The notes under the pieces are model-generated. The model saw only the letters and a program-made list of their open reading frames with translations. It had not been told where the DNA came from and did not search any database. This document shows positions 35,580 through 44,848 of a DNA stretch of 64,000 nt, piece after piece (position 1 is the stretch's first letter; each line of letters opens with the position of its first letter). Origin of the DNA: Pseudomonadota bacterium (lineage in GTDB: Bacteria; Pseudomonadota; Alphaproteobacteria; Rickettsiales; UBA6187); the NCBI GenBank assembly GCA_027620075.1, contig JAQCEY010000005.1, positions 80,289-144,288 of the forward strand, given 5' to 3'. The translations under genes were made by a program, and so were the position numbers.

Positions 35580-38500
35580 TTATGGCGTAGGTATCGTTGT
35601 AGTATTGACCGTACCCATCGGAATTATCGTCTGATATTCAATGCACTGAACCCTTACCCTTCCATGTGAACCGGGTGCGGCAAGACCGGCAATACGTTGT
35701 CTTGAAGAGTTACCGTGAAGCAAACATGCCCACCCCGAGATAACAGCCCACGCACTGGAACACCTTGGTCCACCCGCACCGAAAGGAAGGTAAAGAGTAC
35801 ATGGTTTTAGACCGGGAGGGCAAGTTGAATCACACCTATCCGCTACACACCCGCCTGCCGCAGGATGTCTAAACAATGTGCCTGTTGAAAATTGATACAC
35901 ACCGGGATATCGCGTTCCTACCGGTTTGGTTTGTGATACATTTCCCATTGGATCCGTAATAACCACCTCATCGGCGGACGGTATTATAGCATTTACATCT
36001 TCACTGAAGTTTAGATTTTCAGGATTGAAAATGCCTGCCGCATTTATAGCAAGAGCCGGATCTATAAATAAATCCGGATCTCTGGTAGCATCAGCGTAAC
36101 TACCGGTCGTAGTATGATCACATTTTAAAGCACCGTCACCTACATATTGATTTGCAGTAGCATCTCCGGTTTCACCCGTATAATAATATCCGCCTTCTAG
36201 CACAGCACAGTCAGTATCATGTCCGGTGCCATCTAGACCTTTTATCGAATTAATGTGTAAACAACCTGCCTGACATGCAGTGTATAGTCCGCCGCTATAA
36301 TCATCGGAATCTCCCGGACCGACAGCAACATCATCAAGGACAAACGAACTTGTAGCTACATCAAATTCCTGAAACTCTCCGACACCTGTAATCGGGTCAA
36401 TAAAATAACGAGCGGATCGTCCTTTTCCACCATTGGCAATTATCATTTTCTGGTTAGGTCCGAAAGTACTTCTGGTACCGTCAATACCTACTATATCTTC
36501 GTCACCAAGATAAATAACTCTTCCTCCTAATCCCACGGATATTTCCAGAGTTTTATCTATAAGATCCAACTCCTTAAGATCATATTCGGCACTTATATAT
36601 GCACCTGCCCCACCTGAAAAATCGTTAGATCTGTCAGGTTGGCTTGTTCCGCCTCCACCTGCACCCCAAACTTCAACAAACATCTTACTGCATAATTGAC
36701 CGTCATCAAAATTCGTAGTACCCTCCGCAAGAGTATTCTTCACCAGATCATGAGGTCTGATTACCTCATTTATACTAATATCATTGTCCCAATTCACCCT
36801 TAATAAACCTTCTTCAGTCGGAAATGTGAAAATAGCCTTATCTTCTAGGGTATAACTCTTTTCAACATCTAAAGTTACCTCGGCACACATACCAAGTTCA
36901 AGAGGTGTCATAGGTCTTAATATGGCAGGGTCGGTTTTCTGCAATTCATTATATTCCTCAAGCTCGTCTATATCGCCCAGATTATATCCGAAATCCACAT
37001 CATTATCCGGTGGCCCCTGTGTGGTCGGCTTATCATAATCAAAACGCCCCGGTCCATCAATAGCACCGTTAGCAGTACCGTCTATATAATAAGGGTCATT
37101 TACATCTACGGGTCTTTTCGCAGGAAGCGTAACGTCCGGCGGAGGAGTAGCCGCAAATGTAATGATAAACGGATCCTGAGGACCGACATCGCTCATCGGA
37201 GGGTTATAGTGATAGGACGGCACTTCAAGCGTCACCTGCGGCGGCAGAGTCACACCGCCGGCACCAATTTCACTATACGCGTTAAGGTTGTCGAAAGGAA
37301 CTCCGTTTGGAACGTAGTTATTAGGTATATCGGCGGCAGGGCGGAAATTACCCGAAACAGGGTGCGGAGGCAATGTCATATCATCTACAACAGTATCCGT
37401 CGGGTCGGAATCATATCCCCTTATCAATTTAGAATACAGCAATTGTCTTGTTACCGGCTTTGCTTCCGGGTTTATGATACAATCCACACCTCTTGTACAA
37501 GGTATCGTACAATGAGCTCCCCCCGGAACACAGGTTTCATGAATATATAAAGGCGGTTCAAAGATCGGCTGACCGGTTTCATCATATACGGGTATAACAA
37601 CATCATCTTCATTCCCTGAAGGCTCTACATACGGCGAGGCGGCAACCAGAGGAGCCGTATCATAGCCCTCTACACACATCCATGCACGATATCTTGCACC
37701 GTTCGGGTTTATATCGGGAGCGGTAGGATCGTCAGGATCAGGCATAGAGGCAGTATCTGAATAATTAACTATAGGACTCGAAATAGGTCCCGGAGCCACA
37801 CAGAAAGGTATCTGATGCAACAACTCACATCTTGGTAGCGGCTGAGCGTCCTCCGCCGAAACCGTTCCGCCTACGGTATCAACGTCACCTAAATATTGTA
37901 AGTCTATTGATCCGGGCATACCGTCAAAACTAACCCTGAGTGTAAGCCCCATAATCCCCCTATCCGGATTCGCATCTATTGCAATTTCACCGAATGTCAA
38001 AGGATCCAGTGGCACTTCCTGAACTCTCGGCATAGGCATATAGCCGGGTCTAGGGATACACCCCTGTAATATCTCGACAGGTCGTCCGGTCGCATAAGTC
38101 GGAGGCGGACCGACCGCCGTTCTATTAGCCTCATTTATCTTGAACAGACAGATAGAATCAGGATATTCAAAACTTATCCTCGCTTCAAATCTTCTTTGCC
38201 ACGGTCCCGTAATATTACCTGAAGTTACCACCTCATCTTCAGGAGCCCCCGGAGCAATAGTCGCACTTCTTGTAGCATGAACACGAATACCCGGTGCAGG
38301 GGTAAGGTCAAACGGTCCGGCTCCGGGATTCTGAGGGTTAGGACCTCTTAAATACTCACCGTTTGCATCTTTCATAAATTCACATAACACATTCTCCGAT
38401 ATAACACCGCCGGGTCTGTCAATCTGGCAGAAATAAACACGTATAGCAGGCTGTCTGAACGTTGAGGGAGAATCGTAATCAAGGAATGGTGTAGGGAAAT

Positions 38501-39242
38501 AAACCCTGTCCCACTGTTCGTTACTCCACACCGGAGGTCCTGCCGCCATAGGTCTGTCAATACAGCCGAGATTCGCCGTTACAAAATGATTTTTCTTGGA
38601 TTTTATAGCATTTACCAACCCGCCTATTGCGGCTCCTAATGCGGTACCGATTCCGGGCAATAGTATAGTACCCACTACAGCTCCGGTAGCTGTTGCAGTT
38701 GTAGTAGAAAATAACGTAGTCACATCAGTTCTTTTATGATACGGACTAGATCCTCCGTTAGTATCCCCTCCATCCATAGGATCTACATAGGCACACAATT
38801 GCGGTTTCATTCCTTTACATATCGTCTCCTCAGTAGTATCTGAAGTGCTACAATGCTCCCCGGTTCTATTTCCATGCACATTTTCCCCTTCCTTAGGATA
38901 CGCCATTCTGGCACAGAACCTTAAACCGAATATCCACTTACATTCATTAGGCCCGAGATTTCTTCTGAAAGTCCTTCGAAAAGGCTTGTAAGCAATTCGG
39001 ATACGGGGTTCATACCATGTATTTTCCTCAGCCTTAGGCTCGCAGACTCCCTGCTCTATAAAACCTATCGTTCTGGTATGCTTAGGAACCTCAATAGAGT
39101 CATATTCGGGGTCACCCGGATTAAAATCACCGTAACATTCCAAAGCGTGTGACTCTTGAGCGAACAAGGTAAAAAAAGAGAAAACTACCAGAAAGGTAAT
39201 TATCTTTTGACACGAACTAATATCTGGATTCCAATTTTTCAT
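35580..39242 (-). CDS. Giant secreted protein with glycine-rich domain, coupled to virB4
   Basis: About 1220 residues from ATG 39242, which lies inside the virB4 end and gives a good Sec signal (KIITFLVVFSFFTLFAQESHA). A Cys-rich N-terminal part and one glycine-zipper hydrophobic segment (about residues 170-215: GAVVGTILLPGIGTALGAAIGGLV) are followed by long Pro/Asp-rich regions with many cysteines. Around residue 850 a glycine-rich domain begins (KMFVEVWGAGGGGT, FSGGAGAYISAEYDL). The C-terminus holds a Cys-rich cluster. It shares a 26-base overlap with virB4, so both are made together. No known family covers its length. It may be a surface component, a substrate, or a VirB-associated adhesin. 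Confidence 0.6.
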   Translation of the reverse strand: MKNWNPDISSCQKIITFLVVFSFFTLFAQESHALECYGDFNPGDPEYDSIEVPKHTRTIGFIEQGVCEPKAEENTWYEPRIRIAYKPFRRTFRRNLGPNECKWIFGLRFCARMAYPKEGENVHGNRTGEHCSTSDTTEETICKGMKPQLCAYVDPMDGGDTNGGSSPYHKRTDVTTLFSTTTATATGAVVGTILLPGIGTALGAAIGGLVNAIKSKKNHFVTANLGCIDRPMAAGPPVWSNEQWDRVYFPTPFLDYDSPSTFRQPAIRVYFCQIDRPGGVISENVLCEFMKDANGEYLRGPNPQNPGAGPFDLTPAPGIRVHATRSATIAPGAPEDEVVTSGNITGPWQRRFEARISFEYPDSICLFKINEANRTAVGPPPTYATGRPVEILQGCIPRPGYMPMPRVQEVPLDPLTFGEIAIDANPDRGIMGLTLRVSFDGMPGSIDLQYLGDVDTVGGTVSAEDAQPLPRCELLHQIPFCVAPGPISSPIVNYSDTASMPDPDDPTAPDINPNGARYRAWMCVEGYDTAPLVAASPYVEPSGNEDDVVIPVYDETGQPIFEPPLYIHETCVPGGAHCTIPCTRGVDCIINPEAKPVTRQLLYSKLIRGYDSDPTDTVVDDMTLPPHPVSGNFRPAADIPNNYVPNGVPFDNLNAYSEIGAGGVTLPPQVTLEVPSYHYNPPMSDVGPQDPFIITFAATPPPDVTLPAKRPVDVNDPYYIDGTANGAIDGPGRFDYDKPTTQGPPDNDVDFGYNLGDIDELEEYNELQKTDPAILRPMTPLELGMCAEVTLDVEKSYTLEDKAIFTFPTEEGLLRVNWDNDISINEVIRPHDLVKNTLAEGTTNFDDGQLCSKMFVEVWGAGGGGTSQPDRSNDFSGGAGAYISAEYDLKELDLIDKTLEISVGLGGRVIYLGDEDIVGIDGTRSTFGPNQKMIIANGGKGRSARYFIDPITGVGEFQEFDVATSSFVLDDVAVGPGDSDDYSGGLYTACQAGCLHINSIKGLDGTGHDTDCAVLEGGYYYTGETGDATANQYVGDGALKCDHTTTGSYADATRDPDLFIDPALAINAAGIFNPENLNFSEDVNAIIPSADEVVITDPMGNVSQTKPVGTRYPGVYQFSTGTLFRHPAAGGCVADRCDSTCPPGLKPCTLYLPFGAGGPRCSSAWAVISGWACLLHGNSSRQRIAGLAAPGSHGRVRVQCIEYQTIIPMGTVNTTTIPTP

Positions 39243-41709
39243 ATACCGCCGGCAACCATTCTTTCGGGTCTTCACCTCGTTCCTTAATAGCATCCTCCAT
39301 CATTATAACAGTTTTATCGTCCCCTGACAAGATTTTTACCTCTTTTAAACCGCTTAAATCAAGCTTTACGACTATGGAAGGTTCTTTTGCCTGTTTTAAC
39401 ATGAACTGCCTCTTCTCCCCTCTTATCTTCGATACCACTTCATACTCTCGTTCCGACAACTCCCAAACATTTTTATATGCTCGATAAAAATCAGATGCAT
39501 CGGGATTCGGTAAGAAAATTTTTGTAGCGATAGAGTTGGCGATAGTGCTAGTCACAGAATTATCCTTATCGTCCGGAACAGCTTCGGTCGCGAATATAAC
39601 TATAGCATTTTTACTTCTCAACCTGTTTAACCAGTTTTCCAGTTTAGGAGCAAAAATATCATTATTAACAAGAGTCCACGCTTCATCCAGAACTATGATA
39701 GTAGGAATACCGTCCAGCAACATCTCTATACGATGGAACAGGTATGACATAACAGGTCCTAATGTTATTTCGTCTTCTACAACATCGCAGACGGCAAAGC
39801 CGTATATTTTACCGCTTAGATCTACAAGATTATTAATATCATTATCAAATAAATGAGCATATTTACCTTCACCATGCCAGATAGACATTTTATCTTCAAG
39901 CCCAAGGTCTGAAAGTTCTTTAAAATACGGTACCATAGTTGATAATTTTCTGCTTTCCTCAGGAAGTTTATATACGGCATCAACTATCCTTCCGAAATGT
40001 ATCTTTTCTTCCTGACTTACGGGCTTTAAAAGCACCCTGTCTTTTCTCTCTCTTTTTTCTTCATTGATATAATCGGTACCTGCTTTCGCCAATATCGCCA
40101 ACCATTCCTTTAAAAACTCTCTGTTTTCAGGTGTGTCGGGTATATATAGCGGGTTAAAAGCATACTCGACCGAAGCCTTACTCGGATCTATATGGGTATA
40201 GTATCCCCCTATAGCCTTAATAAAGACCTTAGATGCATCTTCCTGATCAAAAAAGAATATCCTTCCGTTAAACTTCCTTGCCTCAGAGACCATAAAGTTG
40301 GTCATAACGGTTTTACCCATTCCCCTCGGACCTATAATAGCAGTATGTCCGTTATCATCGACGTGGAAATTGAAGAAAAACGGGGTATGGTGTACCGTAT
40401 GGAACATTGTAACGGCAGGTCCCCAATAGTTACCGAAACGTTTACCGGCAGGATAATTGAACAAAGATGCAAATCCCCCTACCAACCTTGTTGCTATCGG
40501 TTTTTGTCTTTGTACGTAACTGAAATTTGCCGGAAGCTGAGCCCAAAAGCACTCTTCAAGCCTTAAATCTCTTCTTGGAGCGAGAATACCAAGCGATGTA
40601 AGAGCGTCCGACATATCGGTGATATCTTCGTTTAGTCCGTTTATAGTATCATTAAATACCAATATAGTTATCTGGCTTTCACCAAAATCCGTATCATTTT
40701 TACGATCACTTTTGACGATTGCATCCAATCCCGTTAATTTTGCAAGTTCATCATCTTTACTTACATTAAGGAGTAATCTTTGATGACTAAACTCTTTTAA
40801 AGCAACCCTACCTCTAATAAAGTCGAGAGTCTGTGTTATAATAAACTCCTGAGGAAGCTGAAGAAAATCATCAATAGTTTCACCGGGAAGTTCGTAGTAC
40901 TCCTTAAGTGAGAACATCGCACCGAATTTTTTCCCACGCCAGCCCCTTATCTCCATTGTATTGAAGCCTACGGCTATACCGCTATTGTTTATACTGAAAG
41001 GTATGTCGTTAATAGGCACTTTTACAGGAAACTCGGAAAGATTTAGTATCTTAGCTAAAAATTGAAGTATCTCGGAATAAAAAATGCCTCTTGATTCGTA
41101 TATACTAAGGCGTTTAGCACCGAAAGGCTCTAACACACCCAACATTTTATCAACGAATTCGTATAACTCCTTTAATGTACCGTTCAAATATTCATTCTGT
41201 GATTTTTTCAAAAAAACAAAGAAGAGAGATCTGATAAAAACCGCCTTATTTGCTAGCTTTACCGAGTTACCGGTTTTTATTATAGTAATATATACTTCGT
41301 TTACATAAGTCCTATTCCAGCCATGCTCTTCTTTCCACGCACGGTTAAGATCATCGGAGAACCCGATAGGAAACTCACCACCAGGGTCAAGGTTCTTTAG
41401 CCTTCTTACGGTATGTATCCAAAATGCAAAGTCATCGTTTCTTACCTGACTTATCGCTTCTCGTATAACTTCACGCAGGTCTAGCTTTTCAGAACCGATA
41501 GCCTCACTTGAAAAACCGGTGATCTTTATCACCTGCATCAATTCGCCGTTTTTAGTTAAAAGAGTGTCTTCGTTCCAATGACATGCATAAGGTATAAAAT
41601 CCGGCACCGGAACCTCTAATACCGGTTCAGCACCTACTTTCTTCTTATTGCTGTTACTAATTGCTTTTGACAGTACTTCTGATAATTTTTGTAATATTTT
41701 TTCTGACAT
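39217..41709 (-). CDS. virB4: Type IV secretion ATPase VirB4
   Basis: About 830 residues from ATG 41709 (AGGTGA just upstream). The N-terminal CagE/TrbE/VirB4 domain starts FIPYACHWNEDTLLTKNGELMQVIKITGF. The C-terminal ATPase has Walker A GPRGMGKT at about residue 460 and Walker B PTIIVLDEAWTLVN, followed by the arginine-containing helix region and FATEAVPD. VirB4 powers substrate transfer or pilus assembly at the inner membrane. The expected virB3 is not upstream, only a 140-bp gap with a terminator. The opening residues resemble rickettsial VirB4 proteins. The signal-peptide giant protein overlaps its 3' end. Confidence 0.9.
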   Translation of the reverse strand: MSEKILQKLSEVLSKAISNSNKKKVGAEPVLEVPVPDFIPYACHWNEDTLLTKNGELMQVIKITGFSSEAIGSEKLDLREVIREAISQVRNDDFAFWIHTVRRLKNLDPGGEFPIGFSDDLNRAWKEEHGWNRTYVNEVYITIIKTGNSVKLANKAVFIRSLFFVFLKKSQNEYLNGTLKELYEFVDKMLGVLEPFGAKRLSIYESRGIFYSEILQFLAKILNLSEFPVKVPINDIPFSINNSGIAVGFNTMEIRGWRGKKFGAMFSLKEYYELPGETIDDFLQLPQEFIITQTLDFIRGRVALKEFSHQRLLLNVSKDDELAKLTGLDAIVKSDRKNDTDFGESQITILVFNDTINGLNEDITDMSDALTSLGILAPRRDLRLEECFWAQLPANFSYVQRQKPIATRLVGGFASLFNYPAGKRFGNYWGPAVTMFHTVHHTPFFFNFHVDDNGHTAIIGPRGMGKTVMTNFMVSEARKFNGRIFFFDQEDASKVFIKAIGGYYTHIDPSKASVEYAFNPLYIPDTPENREFLKEWLAILAKAGTDYINEEKRERKDRVLLKPVSQEEKIHFGRIVDAVYKLPEESRKLSTMVPYFKELSDLGLEDKMSIWHGEGKYAHLFDNDINNLVDLSGKIYGFAVCDVVEDEITLGPVMSYLFHRIEMLLDGIPTIIVLDEAWTLVNNDIFAPKLENWLNRLRSKNAIVIFATEAVPDDKDNSVTSTIANSIATKIFLPNPDASDFYRAYKNVWELSEREYEVVSKIRGEKRQFMLKQAKEPSIVVKLDLSGLKEVKILSGDDKTVIMMEDAIKERGEDPKEWLPAVYEKLESRY

Positions 41710-41801
41710 TTTCACCTAAAATAATAAAGCACATTTTAATAACGCAATAATTAAACTTATGCGTATATAAAATCATAATACACCTAATGCAATCGTACAA
41801 T

Positions 41802-41830
41802 AAAAAAACGGAGGGTAAAACCCTCCGTTT
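41802..41830 (-). terminator. Rho-independent terminator after virB2
   Basis: On the minus strand AAACGGAGGG, loop TTTTA and CCCTCCGTTT form a perfect 10-bp stem followed by a T run. It separates virB2 from virB4 and implies that virB2 has its own, stronger transcript. Confidence 0.85.
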
Positions 41831-41857
41831 AATATTTGCGATATTAATCGCACTATA

Positions 41858-42244
41858 TTAGCTTATAACATTAGACTCAGAACAAGCTGAACCTGTGTCA
41901 CCAAGCATAGCGTCTACGATTGTTTCTGCACCGAAAATCGCTGCAATACCAATACCAAGTGCTAGTGCAACACCCCATGTTATCTTACCAAGGAATAACG
42001 AGAAACCCAAGAAGATAATACCGAATGCAGCCACACCACGTGCAACAGGACCTTGTAACTCGTCGATAATGTTACAAACAACTGCTCCCATTCCCTCTGC
42101 ATCAGCTGCCATTGCTTCATTTGGTGCTAAAGCAACAAGTGCCAATAGCATAAACGTAAATGTAGTACCGAAAGTACCACTGTCAAGATTAAACCTAGCT
42201 TTACAGTAGCTGGTAATCTCTTTAGTTTTAGTTATAAAATTCAT
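41858..42244 (-). CDS. virB2: VirB2/TrbC-type pilin subunit
   Basis: A 128-residue precursor with a long leader and a hydrophobic signal (TFMLLALVALAPNEAMA, predicted cut after AMA). The mature region has two transmembrane helices (about residues 68-86 and 90-112; GVAAFGIIFLGFSLFLGKITWGVALALGIGIAAIFGAETIV). The short loop between them is characteristic of TrbC/VirB2 pilins. Two cysteines flank the helices, as in cyclised or disulfide-stabilised pilins. It builds the conjugative or effector pilus. It is followed by a strong terminator, so it would be expressed separately from virB4. Confidence 0.85.
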   Translation of the reverse strand: MNFITKTKEITSYCKARFNLDSGTFGTTFTFMLLALVALAPNEAMAADAEGMGAVVCNIIDELQGPVARGVAAFGIIFLGFSLFLGKITWGVALALGIGIAAIFGAETIVDAMLGDTGSACSESNVIS

Positions 42245-42419
42245 AAAGAACCTCCAATTAATAATAAAAAAATTTCAACAGTTCGAATAAAAATTAACTC
42301 GATTTAAATTAATAAATTAAAGAAAATCTCTACCCTTATCTATTAATGTAGCACCGTATGATTAAAGTTTTATTACAAAAAGAATATTTCTTATAATATT
42401 TTGTTTTTTTTCATGACTT

Positions 42420-43112
42420 TTAGTTAAAAATATAAAAATCTTGCAGTGTTCCCAGATATTTACCACGCTCATCATCAGAAAAAACATCAACATTCTCAGG
42501 GCTGTCCGATGATATCAAGACATTTTTATCAGTAGGTAGAAAGTACACATCCCCTGATGCAAGATACTCATTTTCAACTAAATTATCCGAATAATTCAAC
42601 TTTATGCCCAAATCACTTTTTGCCATTAACATAATTTTGTTGTGAACTTCTTTTTTAAAAGCAAAACCTGCATATTGGTGTTTATGCATGCCATGCAGCT
42701 CTATTCCCACCCCCTCAACAAATGAAAGGTCATCAGACTGAGGAGCCTTATAAAATATAAAGAATATCAATAAAAGTAAGACACAAAACAAATAAACAGG
42801 TTTATTCGAAGATATCATTCTGTCCTCAACATTTATAAAGAACGAAGAGTCATGGGATACACCTTTATTAACGGACAGCTCATTGTTTAATGACCTGAAC
42901 CTGTTTGTTATCTCATTACTGTTGAGACCAAGCCATGCGGAATACGATTTTAGATACCCCAATATATATATTTCATTAGATAAAGAGGATATATCACCGC
43001 TTTCGAGTACTTCAAGATATTCAGACCTTACTTTCAGTTCCTTAGCCGCCTGCTCGATCTTAAATCCCTGACTTTCCCTAGTTTCTTTTAAGAGGCTACC
43101 TACTTCTTTCAT
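42420..43112 (-). CDS. RodZ-like cytoskeletal/HTH membrane protein
   Basis: A 230-residue protein with an N-terminal HTH_25-type helix-turn-helix (LKETRESQGFKIEQAAKELKVRSEYLEVLESGD... YILGYLKSYSAWLGL), one transmembrane helix at about residues 104-123 (VYLFCVLLLLIFFIFYK), and a C-terminal beta domain resembling DUF4115 (IMLMAKSDLGIKLNYSDN, ending YLGTLQDFYIF). This layout fits RodZ, which links MreB to the cell-wall elongation complex. It is shorter than E. coli RodZ because the Pro-rich linker is reduced. It lies between virB2 and the methyltransferase gene, both on the same strand. Confidence 0.7.
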   Translation of the reverse strand: MKEVGSLLKETRESQGFKIEQAAKELKVRSEYLEVLESGDISSLSNEIYILGYLKSYSAWLGLNSNEITNRFRSLNNELSVNKGVSHDSSFFINVEDRMISSNKPVYLFCVLLLLIFFIFYKAPQSDDLSFVEGVGIELHGMHKHQYAGFAFKKEVHNKIMLMAKSDLGIKLNYSDNLVENEYLASGDVYFLPTDKNVLISSDSPENVDVFSDDERGKYLGTLQDFYIFN

Positions 43113-43207
43113 ATTTTAATTAATGATAAAATTAGTATAATTCTAAACTATACTTCCGAATATAAAAATAAGTTAGTTTAAATTTACAAAAATTGAAACC
43201 TTTTTAT

Positions 43208-44647
43208 TTACTTACTTATCGGACCTTTATCTTTTTTGAAAAAATCTTCGGCACCCGTAGCTAAACCTGACGACCACGACTTTGATTTTATGCTCGGCTT
43301 ACTAATAGAACCCGAACGATTACGCTTTGTGGACAGACCTTCAACCGTTCCATCGGAAAGATGGCGTTTATGTTCAGCCCCGTCAATATCAACATCATTC
43401 TCATTACCGTCGGAAGAACTTAGAGTAGACGCACTAGATAAGCCTGATGACTTGCGCTCAATAGAGGATACGTGAGAAGGGTTCCTGCTAACTCCGGACA
43501 TCACCGTATCACGAATCCCTTCGAACTCATATTTTGAATTAGCGACACTTACCGCTGACGAATCACTTGTTAAAGGCGGAGTTGAAACATTAGAGGAGTG
43601 TTTGGACAAATCCCTTGACTTACCTGCAGATGCAATAACATACATATAATTACCTAACTCGGCAGGCAACCCGGGGATAATGCTTGTAAGGCATGACTCA
43701 ACCTGTGCCAGAATAGCATACTTGAACAAGGTATCCTGATGTATAGCGTTGCTTATACCGACCGTTGCTCCTTCAAAACCGGCTTTTTCAAACTCACTTT
43801 TTATACTTTTTTCGGTATATAGCTTGTATGGCAACACTGTGCCGTCAGGTCTTTTATATAGAACGACATCGTCTTCTACAACATCATCGGGAGCACGCTT
43901 CATATCCCTTAACATTCCGAAAGCTTCCTGTTCCTTTGTAAAACGCCTTTTACTAGGAAGTGTCGCATACATAGCACCTCCTTCCCTTAACATTTCATTG
44001 AAAACGGAAAGAGCCTTCACACGCTCACTTTCCTTGGTTATATGGGAAAGAGGCCCGAATACGGAAATTACCATATCCACCGGACCTATCAGCTTCTTAC
44101 TATGCTTTCTTTCATCATTCTCGTCATTATGAACAAATGTAACTTTCAAATTTCCCTTAACGGCAGAACCGGCATTATAACCGCCATATCCGAGTTCACT
44201 TATCTCTTTTTTTATTTCTTTGAACTTAACATTATCCAAACCGTCAAAACGGCTTCCTTCTTTACTGCACCGATTATAATCAGCTAACCTTTGCCTAAAC
44301 TTTTCAAGCCCTCCGGAACTTATATCATACGCTATATAGTGGACATTCTTACCTTGCCTTTGTGCTTCTTGTGCAACTTTCAATACTTCACCGAAATTGC
44401 GCCCGTCTCCACTACCGTGATCCACCAAAGTGAACGTATCCCCTTCAAGCTTTGAAAGTATTCTAGAGGCCGTACGCTGTATATTTTCACTATCCTTAGG
44501 TAATACCGGACCAAAAAACCTAGGGTCATCGGGATTCCTTATATCTGCGTTATTATAGTTATGTTGCTTTTGGTACTGACCGTCAAAATACCCGTCATAT
44601 ATCTGTGCCTTATTCTTTCTGCCGTCAAAATTACTATCAGCTTTCAT
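43208..44647 (-). CDS. SAM-dependent methyltransferase with Ser-rich disordered C-terminal tail
   Basis: A 479-residue protein. Residues 60-330 form a class I methyltransferase: motif I FTLVDHGSGDGRNFGEVLKVA, motif II YIAYDISSGGL, acidic motif GPVDMVISVFGPLSHI, and post-motif REGGAMYATLP. Residues 345-479 are low-complexity, Ser-rich (SSGLSSASTLSSSDG), with clusters of basic residues (STKRNRSGS, PSIKSKSW) and a Lys-containing C-terminus. Such basic, Ser-rich tails are usual in secreted effectors and in regulated eukaryotic proteins but rare in housekeeping methyltransferases. Proximity to virB genes makes a translocated methyltransferase plausible, without direct evidence. The substrate is unknown. 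Confidence 0.6.
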   Translation of the reverse strand: MKADSNFDGRKNKAQIYDGYFDGQYQKQHNYNNADIRNPDDPRFFGPVLPKDSENIQRTASRILSKLEGDTFTLVDHGSGDGRNFGEVLKVAQEAQRQGKNVHYIAYDISSGGLEKFRQRLADYNRCSKEGSRFDGLDNVKFKEIKKEISELGYGGYNAGSAVKGNLKVTFVHNDENDERKHSKKLIGPVDMVISVFGPLSHITKESERVKALSVFNEMLREGGAMYATLPSKRRFTKEQEAFGMLRDMKRAPDDVVEDDVVLYKRPDGTVLPYKLYTEKSIKSEFEKAGFEGATVGISNAIHQDTLFKYAILAQVESCLTSIIPGLPAELGNYMYVIASAGKSRDLSKHSSNVSTPPLTSDSSAVSVANSKYEFEGIRDTVMSGVSRNPSHVSSIERKSSGLSSASTLSSSDGNENDVDIDGAEHKRHLSDGTVEGLSTKRNRSGSISKPSIKSKSWSSGLATGAEDFFKKDKGPISK

Positions 44648-44848
44648 ATTATTATTAAATTTTAGAGTTAGATTATCTTAAGAAATTTATACATTGGTTA
44701 TTAATTGCATAATATATAATATCATAATATATAATATAATGTAAAATGCTAGGCAATATTAAATTCTTAATAGTATTAAAAAAACTTCAAATTTTTACAA
44801 CTATAAAAATTAGTTCGCAAGGTAATACTACTATATAATAAAGACATC

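Noticed and set aside
41716-41857. virB3 between virB2 and virB4
   Set aside because: The gap is only 140 bp, holds a terminator and has no suitable frame; VirB4 also shows no N-terminal VirB3 fusion.
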